Of a stretch of 11,662 nucleotides of DNA, positions 1 to 5,618 are shown one piece after another. This DNA is from Marvinbryantia sp. (GTDB lineage Bacteria; Bacillota; Clostridia; Lachnospirales; Lachnospiraceae). Position 1 is the stretch's first letter; each line of letters starts with the position of its first letter. The stretch spans positions 1 to 11,662 of the forward strand of contig JAEDFS010000055.1 of assembly GCA_016297895.1 (NCBI GenBank), written 5' to 3'. The notes under the pieces were generated by a model. That model was given only the letters and a program-made list of their open reading frames with translations. It had not been told where the DNA came from and ran no database searches. The position numbers and the translations under genes were made by a program.

Positions 1-32
1 ATCCCCAATAACTCAATCTTAATTCCTTTCAT
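1..32 (-). CDS. Possible 5' start of a minus-strand gene running off the left edge
   Basis: Reading leftward, an ATG at 32-30 opens a frame (MKGIKIELLG) that is still open at the edge. A TTG at 16-14 opens another (MSYWG), with an AAAGGA ribosome binding site at 24-29 and a 7-base spacer. The TTG choice has the better ribosome binding site; the ATG has none that is convincing. Too little is visible to name a product. The operator-like dyad at 52-89 lies just upstream in the same direction, which fits a gene start here. This may equally be chance. Confidence 0.25.
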   Translation of the reverse strand, partial: MKGIKIELLG

Positions 33-51
33 CGCAAATATCTTCGTTACA

Positions 52-89
52 AACTACGATTTATCTCTCTTTGATTTAATCTCGTAGTT
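52..89. promoter_or_regulatory. Inverted repeat AACTACGA / TCGTAGTT, operator-like
   Basis: Perfect 8-base arms at 52-59 and 82-89 are separated by 22 AT-rich bases, so the arm centres are 30 bp apart, close to three helical turns. It sits upstream of the putative leftward gene start. A TTGACA box on the minus strand (117-122) lies further upstream but has no well-spaced -10. CTACGA-type half-sites resemble BlaI/MecI-family operator halves; that link is inference only. It could also be a weak hairpin in a leader. Confidence 0.35.
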
Positions 90-142
90 CGTTTACAGTT
101 TATATTATATTCCGGCTGTCAAGTATACCCATACTACGACAA

Positions 143-164
143 AGGCAGGACCGAAGCCCTGCCT
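143..164 (-). terminator. UUCG-capped hairpin after the recombinase remnant
   Basis: On the minus strand the arms AGGCAGGGC and GTCCTGCCT pair over nine positions (one G-U) around a TTCG tetraloop, the very stable C(UUCG)G form. The following T-run is short (TTTGT). It starts 20 bases beyond the recombinase frame's final stop at 184, where that gene's own terminator would be expected. Good hairpin, modest T-tract. Confidence 0.55.
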
Positions 165-183
165 GAATATCAATGTTTGCTCT

Positions 184-768
184 TTACCTTTGGATGTCTA
201 TGTCGATACCCGCCTTGAAGGAGATCGTGAACCTGTCGTCATATATCGTGATGCGTTCAATGTATAGCCGCACCATCTTCTCGTCGTACTCGGTCAGTTC
301 CACGCTCTGAGAAGAAAGGAACGTCTCCATCTCATTTATTCGTTTCTTCCGACCTTCAATCCTGGCCTTTTAAACCAGAACCGACTGCCTCTGCTCCCGA
401 AGGTCATCCACCTCATCCGCCAGTGACGAGTAATCCTTCTTGGCTTGGGCCATACTTACCAGTTCCTTCTGCTTCTGTGCAAGAAGTTCATTGATGGCCG
501 TCAGCCTCTCATCGGTATCGTCTTTCTCAAGGACACTAAGAATGTTCCGCTTCAACAGGTCCATCATGGATGCCTGGCATCCGACAACCATGTTTATAGC
601 CTTCACCGTAGCCATCTGAAGTTCCTGCTCGTTGACTGTCGGAGCATCACATGCACCTGGGCCATGCTCGACCCTGGTGCTGCAGCGCCAGGATGTATGC
701 CCTCTTCTGGGCTTCGGAGGGTACCGTTCTGTCTGCACACCAAGAGCCGACATTGAAGCGGCATTCAA
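184..768 (-). pseudogene. Large serine recombinase, C-terminal remnant with in-frame stop
   Basis: The minus-strand frame from 768 down to the TAA at 184 reads as the C-terminal part of a large serine recombinase (transposon or ICE integrase type). It starts inside the recombinase zinc-ribbon region (SWRCSTRVEHG...ACDAPTVNEQELQ). A long charged coiled coil follows, then the typical terminal motif (EYDEKMVRLYIERITIYDDRFTVSFKAGIDIDI, in pieces). The frame is interrupted by a TAA at 370-372, after which 61 further codons still look like family sequence. The N-terminal resolvase domain with the catalytic serine and the first cysteine pair of the ribbon are absent; a TGA at 790-792 closes the frame upstream. 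Only a TTG (766-768) could serve as start. I read this as a decayed, inactive fragment left by an excised or deleted mobile element. The family call rests on the C-terminal pattern, without a database search. Confidence 0.75.
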
Positions 769-795
769 GAAGTATATGGGTTTATAAAATCAGTA

Positions 796-831
796 CAGGT
801 TGATGGGGAATTCCTCATCAGCCTGTTTTTT
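796..831 (+). terminator. Strong intrinsic terminator with no plus-strand gene upstream
   Basis: The arms CAGGTTGATGGGG and CCTCATCAGCCTG (796-825) pair fully, counting two G-U pairs, around a central GGAATTCC. Six T residues follow at 826-831. This is a textbook rho-independent terminator for rightward transcription. The nearest upstream sequence is the minus-strand recombinase remnant, so the gene it once served is missing or lies outside the window. Confidence 0.75.
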
Positions 832-855
832 CTATGCATAGAAATAGCGCTTTTA

Positions 856-944
856 GGGGGTGTTCACCTTTTAACGTTTACTTTTATACCCACGCTGATT
901 TGAAACCCTATCGTTTGCAGGGGTGTTCACAATTTAACGATTAC
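856..944 (+). repeat. Two direct repeats of a 26-base unit
   Basis: Copy A at 856-881 and copy B at 919-944 have the same orientation, start 63 bases apart, and match at 22 of 26 positions. The shared core is GGGGTGTTCAC, two variable bases, TTTAACG, then NTTAC. Same-orientation, multi-copy sites near an element end resemble transposase-binding repeats such as those of IS21-type or Tn7-type ends. No transposase gene is present, so that assignment is inference. Confidence 0.65.
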
Positions 945-984
945 TCGGGGGAAATCAGTGGATATGTTCCCACAAAACCCATCT

Positions 985-1052
985 GGAGCAAAATAAAAGA
1001 AGGCTTTTCCAGTTTTGTCGTACTATTTAACGTTTAACCTTGAAAAAGCCTT
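985..1052 (-). terminator. Candidate rlmD terminator
   Basis: On the minus strand, AAGGCTTTTTCA (1052-1041) pairs with TGGAAAAGCCTT (1011-1000) over about 12 positions with one G-U. The loop is long (near 29 bases), and a T-rich tail CTTTTATTTT follows. It begins 17 bases after the rlmD stop codon. The long loop makes it less canonical, but position and tail suit termination of rlmD. Its loop contains one of the degenerate repeats. Confidence 0.5.
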
Positions 1053-1097
1053 ATATTATAAGGATTTATTTAGTCAGGTGTGTTCACTCTTGACATC
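1016..1097 (+). repeat. Two degenerate copies of the TGTTCAC...TTTAACG repeat
   Basis: At 1016-1038 an 11-base core TTTAACGTTTA (1026-1036) matches copy A exactly, preceded by a degenerate TGTCGTAC. At 1076-1097 TGTTCAC (1081-1087) recurs, followed by a weak TCTTGACAT. Both have the orientation of copies A and B. The last copy overlaps the rlmD 3' end and encodes, on the minus strand, its final residues VNTPD plus most of the preceding serine-arginine. Confidence 0.45.
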
Positions 1098-2461
1098 AAA
1101 ACAACCGTCTCCACATGCCCCGTCATCGGAAACTGATCCACCGCTCTGCACCGCACCAGTTCATATCCTCCGTCACACAAGATACGAAGATCCCTGGCCA
1201 GGGTCGCACTGTCACAGCTTACATACACCACTTTTTTCGGCTGCATTTTCAGAATCGTATTCAGCAGGACTTCATCACAACCCTTTCTGGGCGGGTCCAC
1301 CACGATCACATCGGCATACGCCTTTTCTCCTGCGTGTTCTTTTTCATAGGTGGCGTAATACTCCGGCAGCACCTCCTCAGCCTTTCCCACAAAGAACTCT
1401 GCATTGGTGATGCCGTTGATGGCGGCATTGTTTCTGGCATCCTCGATGGCTTCCGGAACGATCTCCACCCCATAGACCTGCTTTGCCTTCTGTGCAAGGA
1501 AAAGGGAAATGGTGCCGATACCGCAGTAGAGATCCCATACGGTCTCCGCCCCGGTCAGACCGGCATACTCCATCGCCAGGCTGTAAAGCTTTTTCGTCTG
1601 CACCGGATTCACCTGATAAAATGACAACGGGGAGATCTGGTATTTCACATCTCCGATGTAGTCCTCAATATACGTTCTGCCCCAGAGCAGTTTTATTTCC
1701 CGCCCAAGGATCACGTTGGTGCGTTCCCGGTTTATGTTGAGTGAGATGCTGGTCATGCCGGGAATGGTACAAAGGCTCTCCACCAGAGCTTCGGATTTAG
1801 GCAGGGTACTGCCATTTATGATAAGGCATACCATGATCTCCTTCGTGGTAAATCCATACCGGATCAGCACATGACGCACCAGGCCCTGTCCTGTGGCTTC
1901 GTCATAGGCGGAAATGTGATGACCTTTCATATGTTCGAGCACCTTATCCAGAATCTGTTCGTTCCAATCTACCCCCAGATAACAACGGCGGTTACTGATG
2001 ATACTGTGGGTCCTTCCTGCATAAAAACCGGCAATGATATTGCCGTCCCGATCAGTTCCAATGGGAAACTGGGCCTTATTGCGATAATGGAACGGGTCTT
2101 CCATTCCCACAATGGGCTCCATGGGAATTTCTGCGAATTTTCCGATCCTCATCAGATGGCTGCGGACTTTGTTTTCTTTGAAACGAAGTTGCTCTTCGTA
2201 AGCCATCTCCTGGATCTGGCAGCCTCCGCACTGTCTGGCCACGGGACATTTTGCCTCCACTCTCCAGGGAGAAGGAGTAAGGATCCGCATAAGCCTTGCA
2301 TAGCCGTAGGACTTTTTCATTTTCATGATCTTAGCCTCTACGATATCCCCGATCACCGTATCCTTCACAAACATCGCCATGCCATCCACATGACCGATTC
2401 CTGCTCCGTCAGACCCAATATCTTCAATTGTAACCTGTATCACATCGTTTTTCTGCAGCAT
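1070..2461 (-). CDS. rlmD: 23S rRNA (uracil-5)-methyltransferase, RlmD/RumA family
   Basis: This enzyme transfers a methyl group from SAM to C5 of uracil in 23S rRNA; Gram-positive members (RlmCD type) can modify two sites. The 463-residue protein has an N-terminal TRAM RNA-binding domain (about 1-60). Cysteines C72, C78, C81 and C160 follow in the C-x5-C-x2-C...C arrangement that binds the 4Fe-4S cluster in RumA. The SAM site is DLYCGIGT (310-317), then DPPRKGC (389-395) and the catalytic nucleophile C416 in VYVSCDSATLARDL. A conserved E451 lies in GHVETVV. Length is normal for the family. The ATG at 2461 has a GAGGG ribosome binding site. The final residues VNTPD are encoded within a degenerate copy of the direct repeat found at 856-944, so the C-terminal end may have been rewritten by an insertion. 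rRNA specificity (U1939, U747 or both) cannot be told from sequence alone. Confidence 0.95.
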   Translation of the reverse strand: MLQKNDVIQVTIEDIGSDGAGIGHVDGMAMFVKDTVIGDIVEAKIMKMKKSYGYARLMRILTPSPWRVEAKCPVARQCGGCQIQEMAYEEQLRFKENKVRSHLMRIGKFAEIPMEPIVGMEDPFHYRNKAQFPIGTDRDGNIIAGFYAGRTHSIISNRRCYLGVDWNEQILDKVLEHMKGHHISAYDEATGQGLVRHVLIRYGFTTKEIMVCLIINGSTLPKSEALVESLCTIPGMTSISLNINRERTNVILGREIKLLWGRTYIEDYIGDVKYQISPLSFYQVNPVQTKKLYSLAMEYAGLTGAETVWDLYCGIGTISLFLAQKAKQVYGVEIVPEAIEDARNNAAINGITNAEFFVGKAEEVLPEYYATYEKEHAGEKAYADVIVVDPPRKGCDEVLLNTILKMQPKKVVYVSCDSATLARDLRILCDGGYELVRCRAVDQFPMTGHVETVVLMSRVNTPD

Positions 2462-2536
2462 AGTTTCCCTCTTTCTACTGGTTTCTTTCTGATATCAATA
2501 CCAGGCCTCCAACTCTGAAAGCCTGTAACATGCGTC

Positions 2537-2558
2537 AAAAGGGGGCAGTCTGCCCCCT
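2537..2558 (-). terminator. Terminator of the ABC transporter operon
   Basis: A perfect minus-strand hairpin AGGGGGCA / TGCCCCCT with a 3-base loop is followed by TTTTG. It lies about 20 bases after the permease stop codon and before rlmD, separating the two transcription units. The stem is very GC-rich; the T-run is short. Confidence 0.75.
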
Positions 2559-2578
2559 GTCCGATGTCGAAATATTCT

Positions 2579-3322
2579 CTATACGCTCAGTTTTTTCTCC
2601 ATGATCCATCCCGTCACTGCGTACATGACAAGAATGATTGCAAATGCCACTGCGATCATGAGCCCGAACTGTACATAAAAGTTCTGCATCTCCGGCACGA
2701 GGCTCATCAGCCAGCTGCCGATCCAGGAAATTACAAGATACAGAAGGAAGCTGGCAAAACCGCTGAATTTCTTTCCTGCCAGAACCGTAGCGGAAAGTAC
2801 GATTGCCAGATATCCGGTGACGATCATCATCATCCAGGATGCCAGACCTGCCAGAAAGGTCATCAGAATGTGCTCCGGCTGTACATCGATGTTGATCTGA
2901 ATGCTCTTAACGACCTCTCCCAGAATATCCAGAAACTCTTTCAGACCTCCGATATACAGGATGCCGATCGTCGCATCCAGGACTGCCAGTGCTGCAAAAA
3001 AAGCTCCTGCCGCAAAGATGGCAATGCCGTTTTCCACTATTTTTGCTCCCAGGATCCGGTAACTGCTGTTGGGTGTTAAAAACAGCATATAACTCTGCTT
3101 GGTATTCAGATCTTTATGAAACACGATCAGACTTTCGATTCCGATATAGAAAATGCCGATCATGGCACACATGAACAGGCCTGCGATTCCAAGGCCCATG
3201 GTATCTTCTATTTTTGCGAATACGCCCACCAGATATGCAAGTTCCGCAACGGCGGTGAGGATCAGAATCACCGCTTTGGAAAACATGGTTTTCCGAAATT
3301 CATATTTCATCAGTTTTAACAT
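2579..3322 (-). CDS. ABC-2 type transporter permease subunit
   Basis: A 247-residue integral membrane protein with about six hydrophobic segments (roughly 15-36, 43-68, 92-125, 150-180, 188-209 and 217-240). A short cytoplasmic N-terminus (MLKLMKYEFRK) is typical of ABC-2 permeases. Between segments two and three lies a coupling-type stretch FLTPNSSYRILGAK (81-94), common in this family. It should form the membrane channel for the ATPase encoded directly upstream; its ATG overlaps the end of that gene by 7 bases, so translation is probably coupled. A YtrA-type regulator at the operon head suggests a role in envelope stress or export of a cell-wall-active compound, but the substrate cannot be deduced. 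It is followed by an intrinsic terminator. Confidence 0.85.
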   Translation of the reverse strand: MLKLMKYEFRKTMFSKAVILILTAVAELAYLVGVFAKIEDTMGLGIAGLFMCAMIGIFYIGIESLIVFHKDLNTKQSYMLFLTPNSSYRILGAKIVENGIAIFAAGAFFAALAVLDATIGILYIGGLKEFLDILGEVVKSIQINIDVQPEHILMTFLAGLASWMMMIVTGYLAIVLSATVLAGKKFSGFASFLLYLVISWIGSWLMSLVPEMQNFYVQFGLMIAVAFAIILVMYAVTGWIMEKKLSV

Positions 3323-4023
3323 ACCTGCTCTCCCCCGTTTCCATAGATTTCACGATAGCGGTCCACAATGGATTTTCCCTGTCTGATACGGAGTTTCTCC
3401 ACATCACTGACCTCGATCAGATGACTTTCCTTCATAAAAATAGCACTGTCCACTACCCGTTCCAGTTCATCCACCAGATGACTGGAAAGCATCAGTGCTA
3501 CATCCGGTGCCGCAGACTCTACCACTGCCCGCATAATCTGATCACGGGCCATCAGGTCGATTCCATTAAGAGGCTCATCCAGCAGGATCACTTTCGCCTT
3601 TCTCGCCATGGTCACAGCGATCTTCAGCTTAGCCATCATACCGGAGGATAATACTTTCGTCTTCAGGTCTTCCGTCAGTTCCATGCTCTGAAGGAGCTGC
3701 TGATATCGTTCCATGGAAAAATCCTCAAAGAAATCTTCGTAGTATTTTCCCACATCCTTTGCCGTCATCCATGAGTAAAAATACGGTTCGGTAGACATAT
3801 AGGCGATCTCCCGACGGCTCTCTACCCCGATGGGTTCTCCTTTATAAAGCATCTCTCCCGAAGTAGGCTTCACCAGTCCCGCTGCCATTTTCATCCATGT
3901 TGTCTTACCGCTTCCGTTGGGTCCCAACATGGCATAAATTTTCCCCGGCTCCAGACGGAGAGTCACATGATCCACTGCTGTTTTTCTTCCAAACTTTTTC
4001 GTGATTTCTCTGCTCTCTAACAT
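3316..4023 (-). CDS. ABC transporter ATP-binding protein
   Basis: The nucleotide-binding subunit that powers the adjacent ABC-2 permease. Numbered from the GTG, it shows Walker A GPNGSGKT (35-42), signature LSSGM (126-130), Walker B VILLDEP (146-152) with a D-loop NGID, and switch histidine H183 in LSSHL. The Q-loop position reads AYMSTEPYF with no glutamine, as in many YtrB/CcmA-like ATPases. Two starts are possible: GTG at 4026, overlapping the regulator's TGA, or ATG at 4023 in a TGATG stop-start junction. I prefer the ATG because AAGGGGA lies 7 bases before it, against 4 for the GTG. About 235 residues is usual for a single ABC domain. The overlaps on both sides show a tightly coupled operon. 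Export substrate unknown. Confidence 0.93.
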   Translation of the reverse strand: MLESREITKKFGRKTAVDHVTLRLEPGKIYAMLGPNGSGKTTWMKMAAGLVKPTSGEMLYKGEPIGVESRREIAYMSTEPYFYSWMTAKDVGKYYEDFFEDFSMERYQQLLQSMELTEDLKTKVLSSGMMAKLKIAVTMARKAKVILLDEPLNGIDLMARDQIMRAVVESAAPDVALMLSSHLVDELERVVDSAIFMKESHLIEVSDVEKLRIRQGKSIVDRYREIYGNGGEQVC

Positions 4024-4376
4024 CACAAATCCCCTTTTCTGATTAATTCCACTGCTTCCTCCTGAGAGATTCCCAGGTTTCTCATTCCCTCCAGGAACTG
4101 TTCCAGAAGCTCCTGTGCCATTTCCTCCCTCAGCCGTTTTACCAGATCCGGATCCTCTGATACAAAGGTTCCGAGGCCTCTTCTTGTAAAACAGATCCCT
4201 TCGCTTTCCAGTTCCTTATAGACTCTGCTGGCTGTATTGGGATTGATCGTATACATAAGCGCAAGATCCCGACCGGAAGGCAGCTTCTCTCCCAGCGCAA
4301 TTCTGCCGGATACGATTTCCCGTTTGATCGCTGTCACCACCTGTAAGTAAATGGGAAGTGCCGAATTAAACTCCAT
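4023..4376 (-). CDS. GntR-family transcriptional regulator, YtrA subfamily
   Basis: A 117-residue DNA-binding protein with an N-terminal winged helix (about 8-75). LPIYLQVVTAIKREIVSGRI and LPSGRDLALMYTINPNTASR are classic GntR signatures, followed by the wing GICFTRRGLGTFV. The C-terminal part is only about 40 residues of helical, acidic sequence. This short tail is the mark of the YtrA subfamily, whose members usually repress their own operon with linked ABC transporters. The ATG at 4376 has a strong AGGAGGGT ribosome binding site. It is first in an operon with the ATPase (TGA overlapping the next start) and permease. A palindrome over its promoter's -10 box supports autoregulation. The effector is unknown; cell-envelope stress or peptide antibiotics are typical for relatives. 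Confidence 0.92.
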   Translation of the reverse strand: MEFNSALPIYLQVVTAIKREIVSGRIALGEKLPSGRDLALMYTINPNTASRVYKELESEGICFTRRGLGTFVSEDPDLVKRLREEMAQELLEQFLEGMRNLGISQEEAVELIRKGDL

Positions 4377-4404
4377 GAGTACCCTCCTGTTCTTGCGTGT
4401 ATCT

Positions 4405-4426
4405 GTGTACTATTGACATAGTACAC
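4405..4426. promoter_or_regulatory. Perfect palindromic operator of the YtrA-type regulator
   Basis: GTGTACTA and TAGTACAC form perfect 8-base arms around a 6-base spacer. The GTGTA...TACAC edges resemble known YtrA-type operators. The site covers the -10 box (4418-4423) and the likely transcription start, so a bound dimer would block RNA polymerase. Binding by the adjacent regulator is inferred. Confidence 0.75.
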
Positions 4427-4446
4427 TATTGTATCAGTTCTGTCAA
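4418..4446 (-). promoter_or_regulatory. Promoter of the GntR-ABC operon
   Basis: On the minus strand a consensus -35 TTGACA (4446-4441) is separated by exactly 17 bases from -10 TACTAT (4423-4418). Transcription would start near 4411, about 35 bases before the regulator's ATG. This is a strong sigma-A type promoter, consistent with control by repression. Confidence 0.8.
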
Positions 4447-4499
4447 GCAGATAAATCAGATTTCTTTCAAATCATTGTTCTGCAGGTGATATCTATTCT

Positions 4500-5450
4500 C
4501 TATCCCTGGTTTCCGGTCCGGCGCACATTGGATTCAAACAGCCGGTTATACCCAAGCCATCCGTTATTATCCCCCGCTCCTTTCAGGATCTCTTTAAAGG
4601 ATTCCATCTTTGCATCGGTGTTATCCGCCAAGTTCAGGGCTACGGCTTCGATCAGTGCCGGTTTTTTGGGGGAACCGTATTCCAGTTCTCCATGATGTGC
4701 CAGGATACAGTGGCACAGCTCACTGGACAGCTTTTTGGGAAAATCCGGAATCCGGCGGATGCTGGCTCTCACAAGCTCTGTTCCCATATAGATATGCCCC
4801 AGGAGCTGCCCGTCATCGGTGTAATCATTTTCCGGAAATACCGACAGTTCCTTCATCTTTCCCACATCATGAAAGGCAGCTGCTGTCAGAAGCAGATCCC
4901 GGTTCAGATCCTTGTACTGTTCTGTATAATACACACACAGCTTTACCACGCCCAAGGTATGCTCCAGAAGTCCACCCACAAACCCGTGATGGACCGCTTT
5001 GGCTGCGGAATGGAACTTGAATGCTTTTTCAAATGCTTCATTTTCTCCGAAATACATATTCAGAAGTCTGGAAAGATAGGGGTTCTCCACAGTCCCCAGG
5101 ATCTGGCGAAGCTCCTGATACATCTCATCCACATCCCGTTCACTGACCGGCAGATAATCGGAAGGATCGAATTCTCCCTCTCTGGCCTTTCTGGCTCTTT
5201 TGATACTAACCTGCAGGGATCCCTGGAAATTGCTCACATCTCCCACCACATCTATGTAATCCATCGCTTCAAAATCATCGATCCCGCCGGAATTGGGATC
5301 CCAGATCTTCGCATCGATGGTTCCTGTCTTATCCTGAAGGATGACATTTTCATATGCCTTTCCGTTTTTTGTCACCGCCGCCTGTTTGAATTTACACAGA
5401 TAAATATCATTCAGCCGGTCACCCTCTCTCAACGCTTCTATATATTTCAT
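4500..5450 (-). CDS. yhaM: YhaM-type 3'-5' exoribonuclease (OB fold plus HD domain)
   Basis: A 316-residue cytoplasmic nuclease. An N-terminal OB-fold nucleic-acid-binding domain (about 15-90) contains VILQDKTGTIDAKIWD. A C-terminal HD-type phosphohydrolase domain (about 150-285) follows. Visible metal ligands are H164 in LLEHT, the H194-D195 pair in AFHDVGK, H219 in LLGHI, H252-H253 in AHHGE, and D276 in NLADN. B. subtilis YhaM is a Mn-dependent 3'-5' exonuclease of similar length that acts on RNA and single-stranded DNA. The ATG at 5450 is preceded by AAAGGAGA. It is divergent from mutS2, sharing a 168-base promoter region. I see no convincing terminator between its stop and the GntR promoter, so some read-through into that operon is possible. 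Confidence 0.92.
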   Translation of the reverse strand: MKYIEALREGDRLNDIYLCKFKQAAVTKNGKAYENVILQDKTGTIDAKIWDPNSGGIDDFEAMDYIDVVGDVSNFQGSLQVSIKRARKAREGEFDPSDYLPVSERDVDEMYQELRQILGTVENPYLSRLLNMYFGENEAFEKAFKFHSAAKAVHHGFVGGLLEHTLGVVKLCVYYTEQYKDLNRDLLLTAAAFHDVGKMKELSVFPENDYTDDGQLLGHIYMGTELVRASIRRIPDFPKKLSSELCHCILAHHGELEYGSPKKPALIEAVALNLADNTDAKMESFKEILKGAGDNNGWLGYNRLFESNVRRTGNQG

Positions 5451-5508
5451 GCCTGTTCTCTCCTTTTCTCATCTGCGTCTTTTGGTTTCATTTCAGATCT
5501 CACCGCAC

Positions 5509-5537
5509 ATTATACTAAATGGGATAGTCCCGGACAA
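5509..5537 (-). promoter_or_regulatory. Candidate yhaM promoter
   Basis: On the minus strand, -35-like TTGTCC (5537-5532) lies 17 bases before a perfect -10 TATAAT (5514-5509). The -35 overlaps the left arm of the CCGGACA / TGTCCGG inverted repeat. The predicted start is about 55 bases before the ATG. Confidence 0.6.
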
Positions 5538-5570
5538 GGTATATTTAAGAAAAGATTTTCTTCTGTCCGG
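5530..5570. promoter_or_regulatory. Nested palindromes in the yhaM-mutS2 divergent promoter region
   Basis: An outer inverted repeat CCGGACA (5530-5536) / TGTCCGG (5564-5570) encloses an inner one, AAGAAAA / TTTTCTT (about 5547-5562), with a 2-base centre. The outer left arm overlaps the yhaM -35 box; the inner right arm overlaps the mutS2 -35 region. It could be a shared operator, but no regulator is linked to it and none is identified. Confidence 0.45.
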
Positions 5571-5585
5571 AAAATGTGTTATACT
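5557..5585 (+). promoter_or_regulatory. Candidate mutS2 promoter (extended -10)
   Basis: TATACT at 5580-5585 is preceded by TG at 5577-5578, giving an extended -10 element. The -35 region (TTTCTT at 5557-5562, 17-base spacer) is poor, which extended -10 promoters tolerate. Transcription would begin near 5592, leaving a short leader with GGAGG before the ATG. Confidence 0.6.
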
Positions 5586-5618
5586 GTTGCCATCGACCAA
5601 TACCTGGAGGAATCATTC

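Larger units (their letters stand above)
769..1069. other. Intergenic patch between recombinase remnant and rlmD
   Basis: No credible gene is visible in these 301 bases. A 67-codon plus-strand frame (834-1037) reads through the direct repeats, has no convincing ribosome binding site and resembles no family I know. The patch holds the orphan plus-strand terminator, the TGTTCAC...TTTAACG direct repeats, and a minus-strand hairpin that may terminate rlmD. It looks like the end of a mobile element or its scar. Confidence 0.6.

Noticed and set aside
104..122. Minus-strand TTGACA (117-122) with TATAAT (104-109) as a promoter.
   Set aside because: Only 7 bases separate the two boxes, far from the 16-18 required, and no good -10 lies at the correct distance.
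445..756. A 103-codon plus-strand frame opposite the recombinase remnant.
   Set aside because: It is the antisense shadow of the recognisable recombinase coiled coil and has no ribosome binding site.
834..1037. A 67-codon plus-strand frame in the repeat patch.
   Set aside because: It has no convincing ribosome binding site, reads through the direct repeats and matches no family I recognise.
856..1097. The direct repeats as a CRISPR array.
   Set aside because: The copies are few, degenerate and irregularly spaced, with no cas genes nearby.
1871..2518. A 215-codon plus-strand frame opposite rlmD.
   Set aside because: It is antisense to well-conserved rlmD motifs and is not a protein-like sequence.
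4692..5618. The mutS2 frame stays open for over 300 codons upstream of 5619, opposite yhaM.
   Set aside because: That stretch is antisense to a well-recognised yhaM gene and resembles no MutS2 N-terminus. The start at 5619 has GGAGG at the right distance and gives the usual family length.
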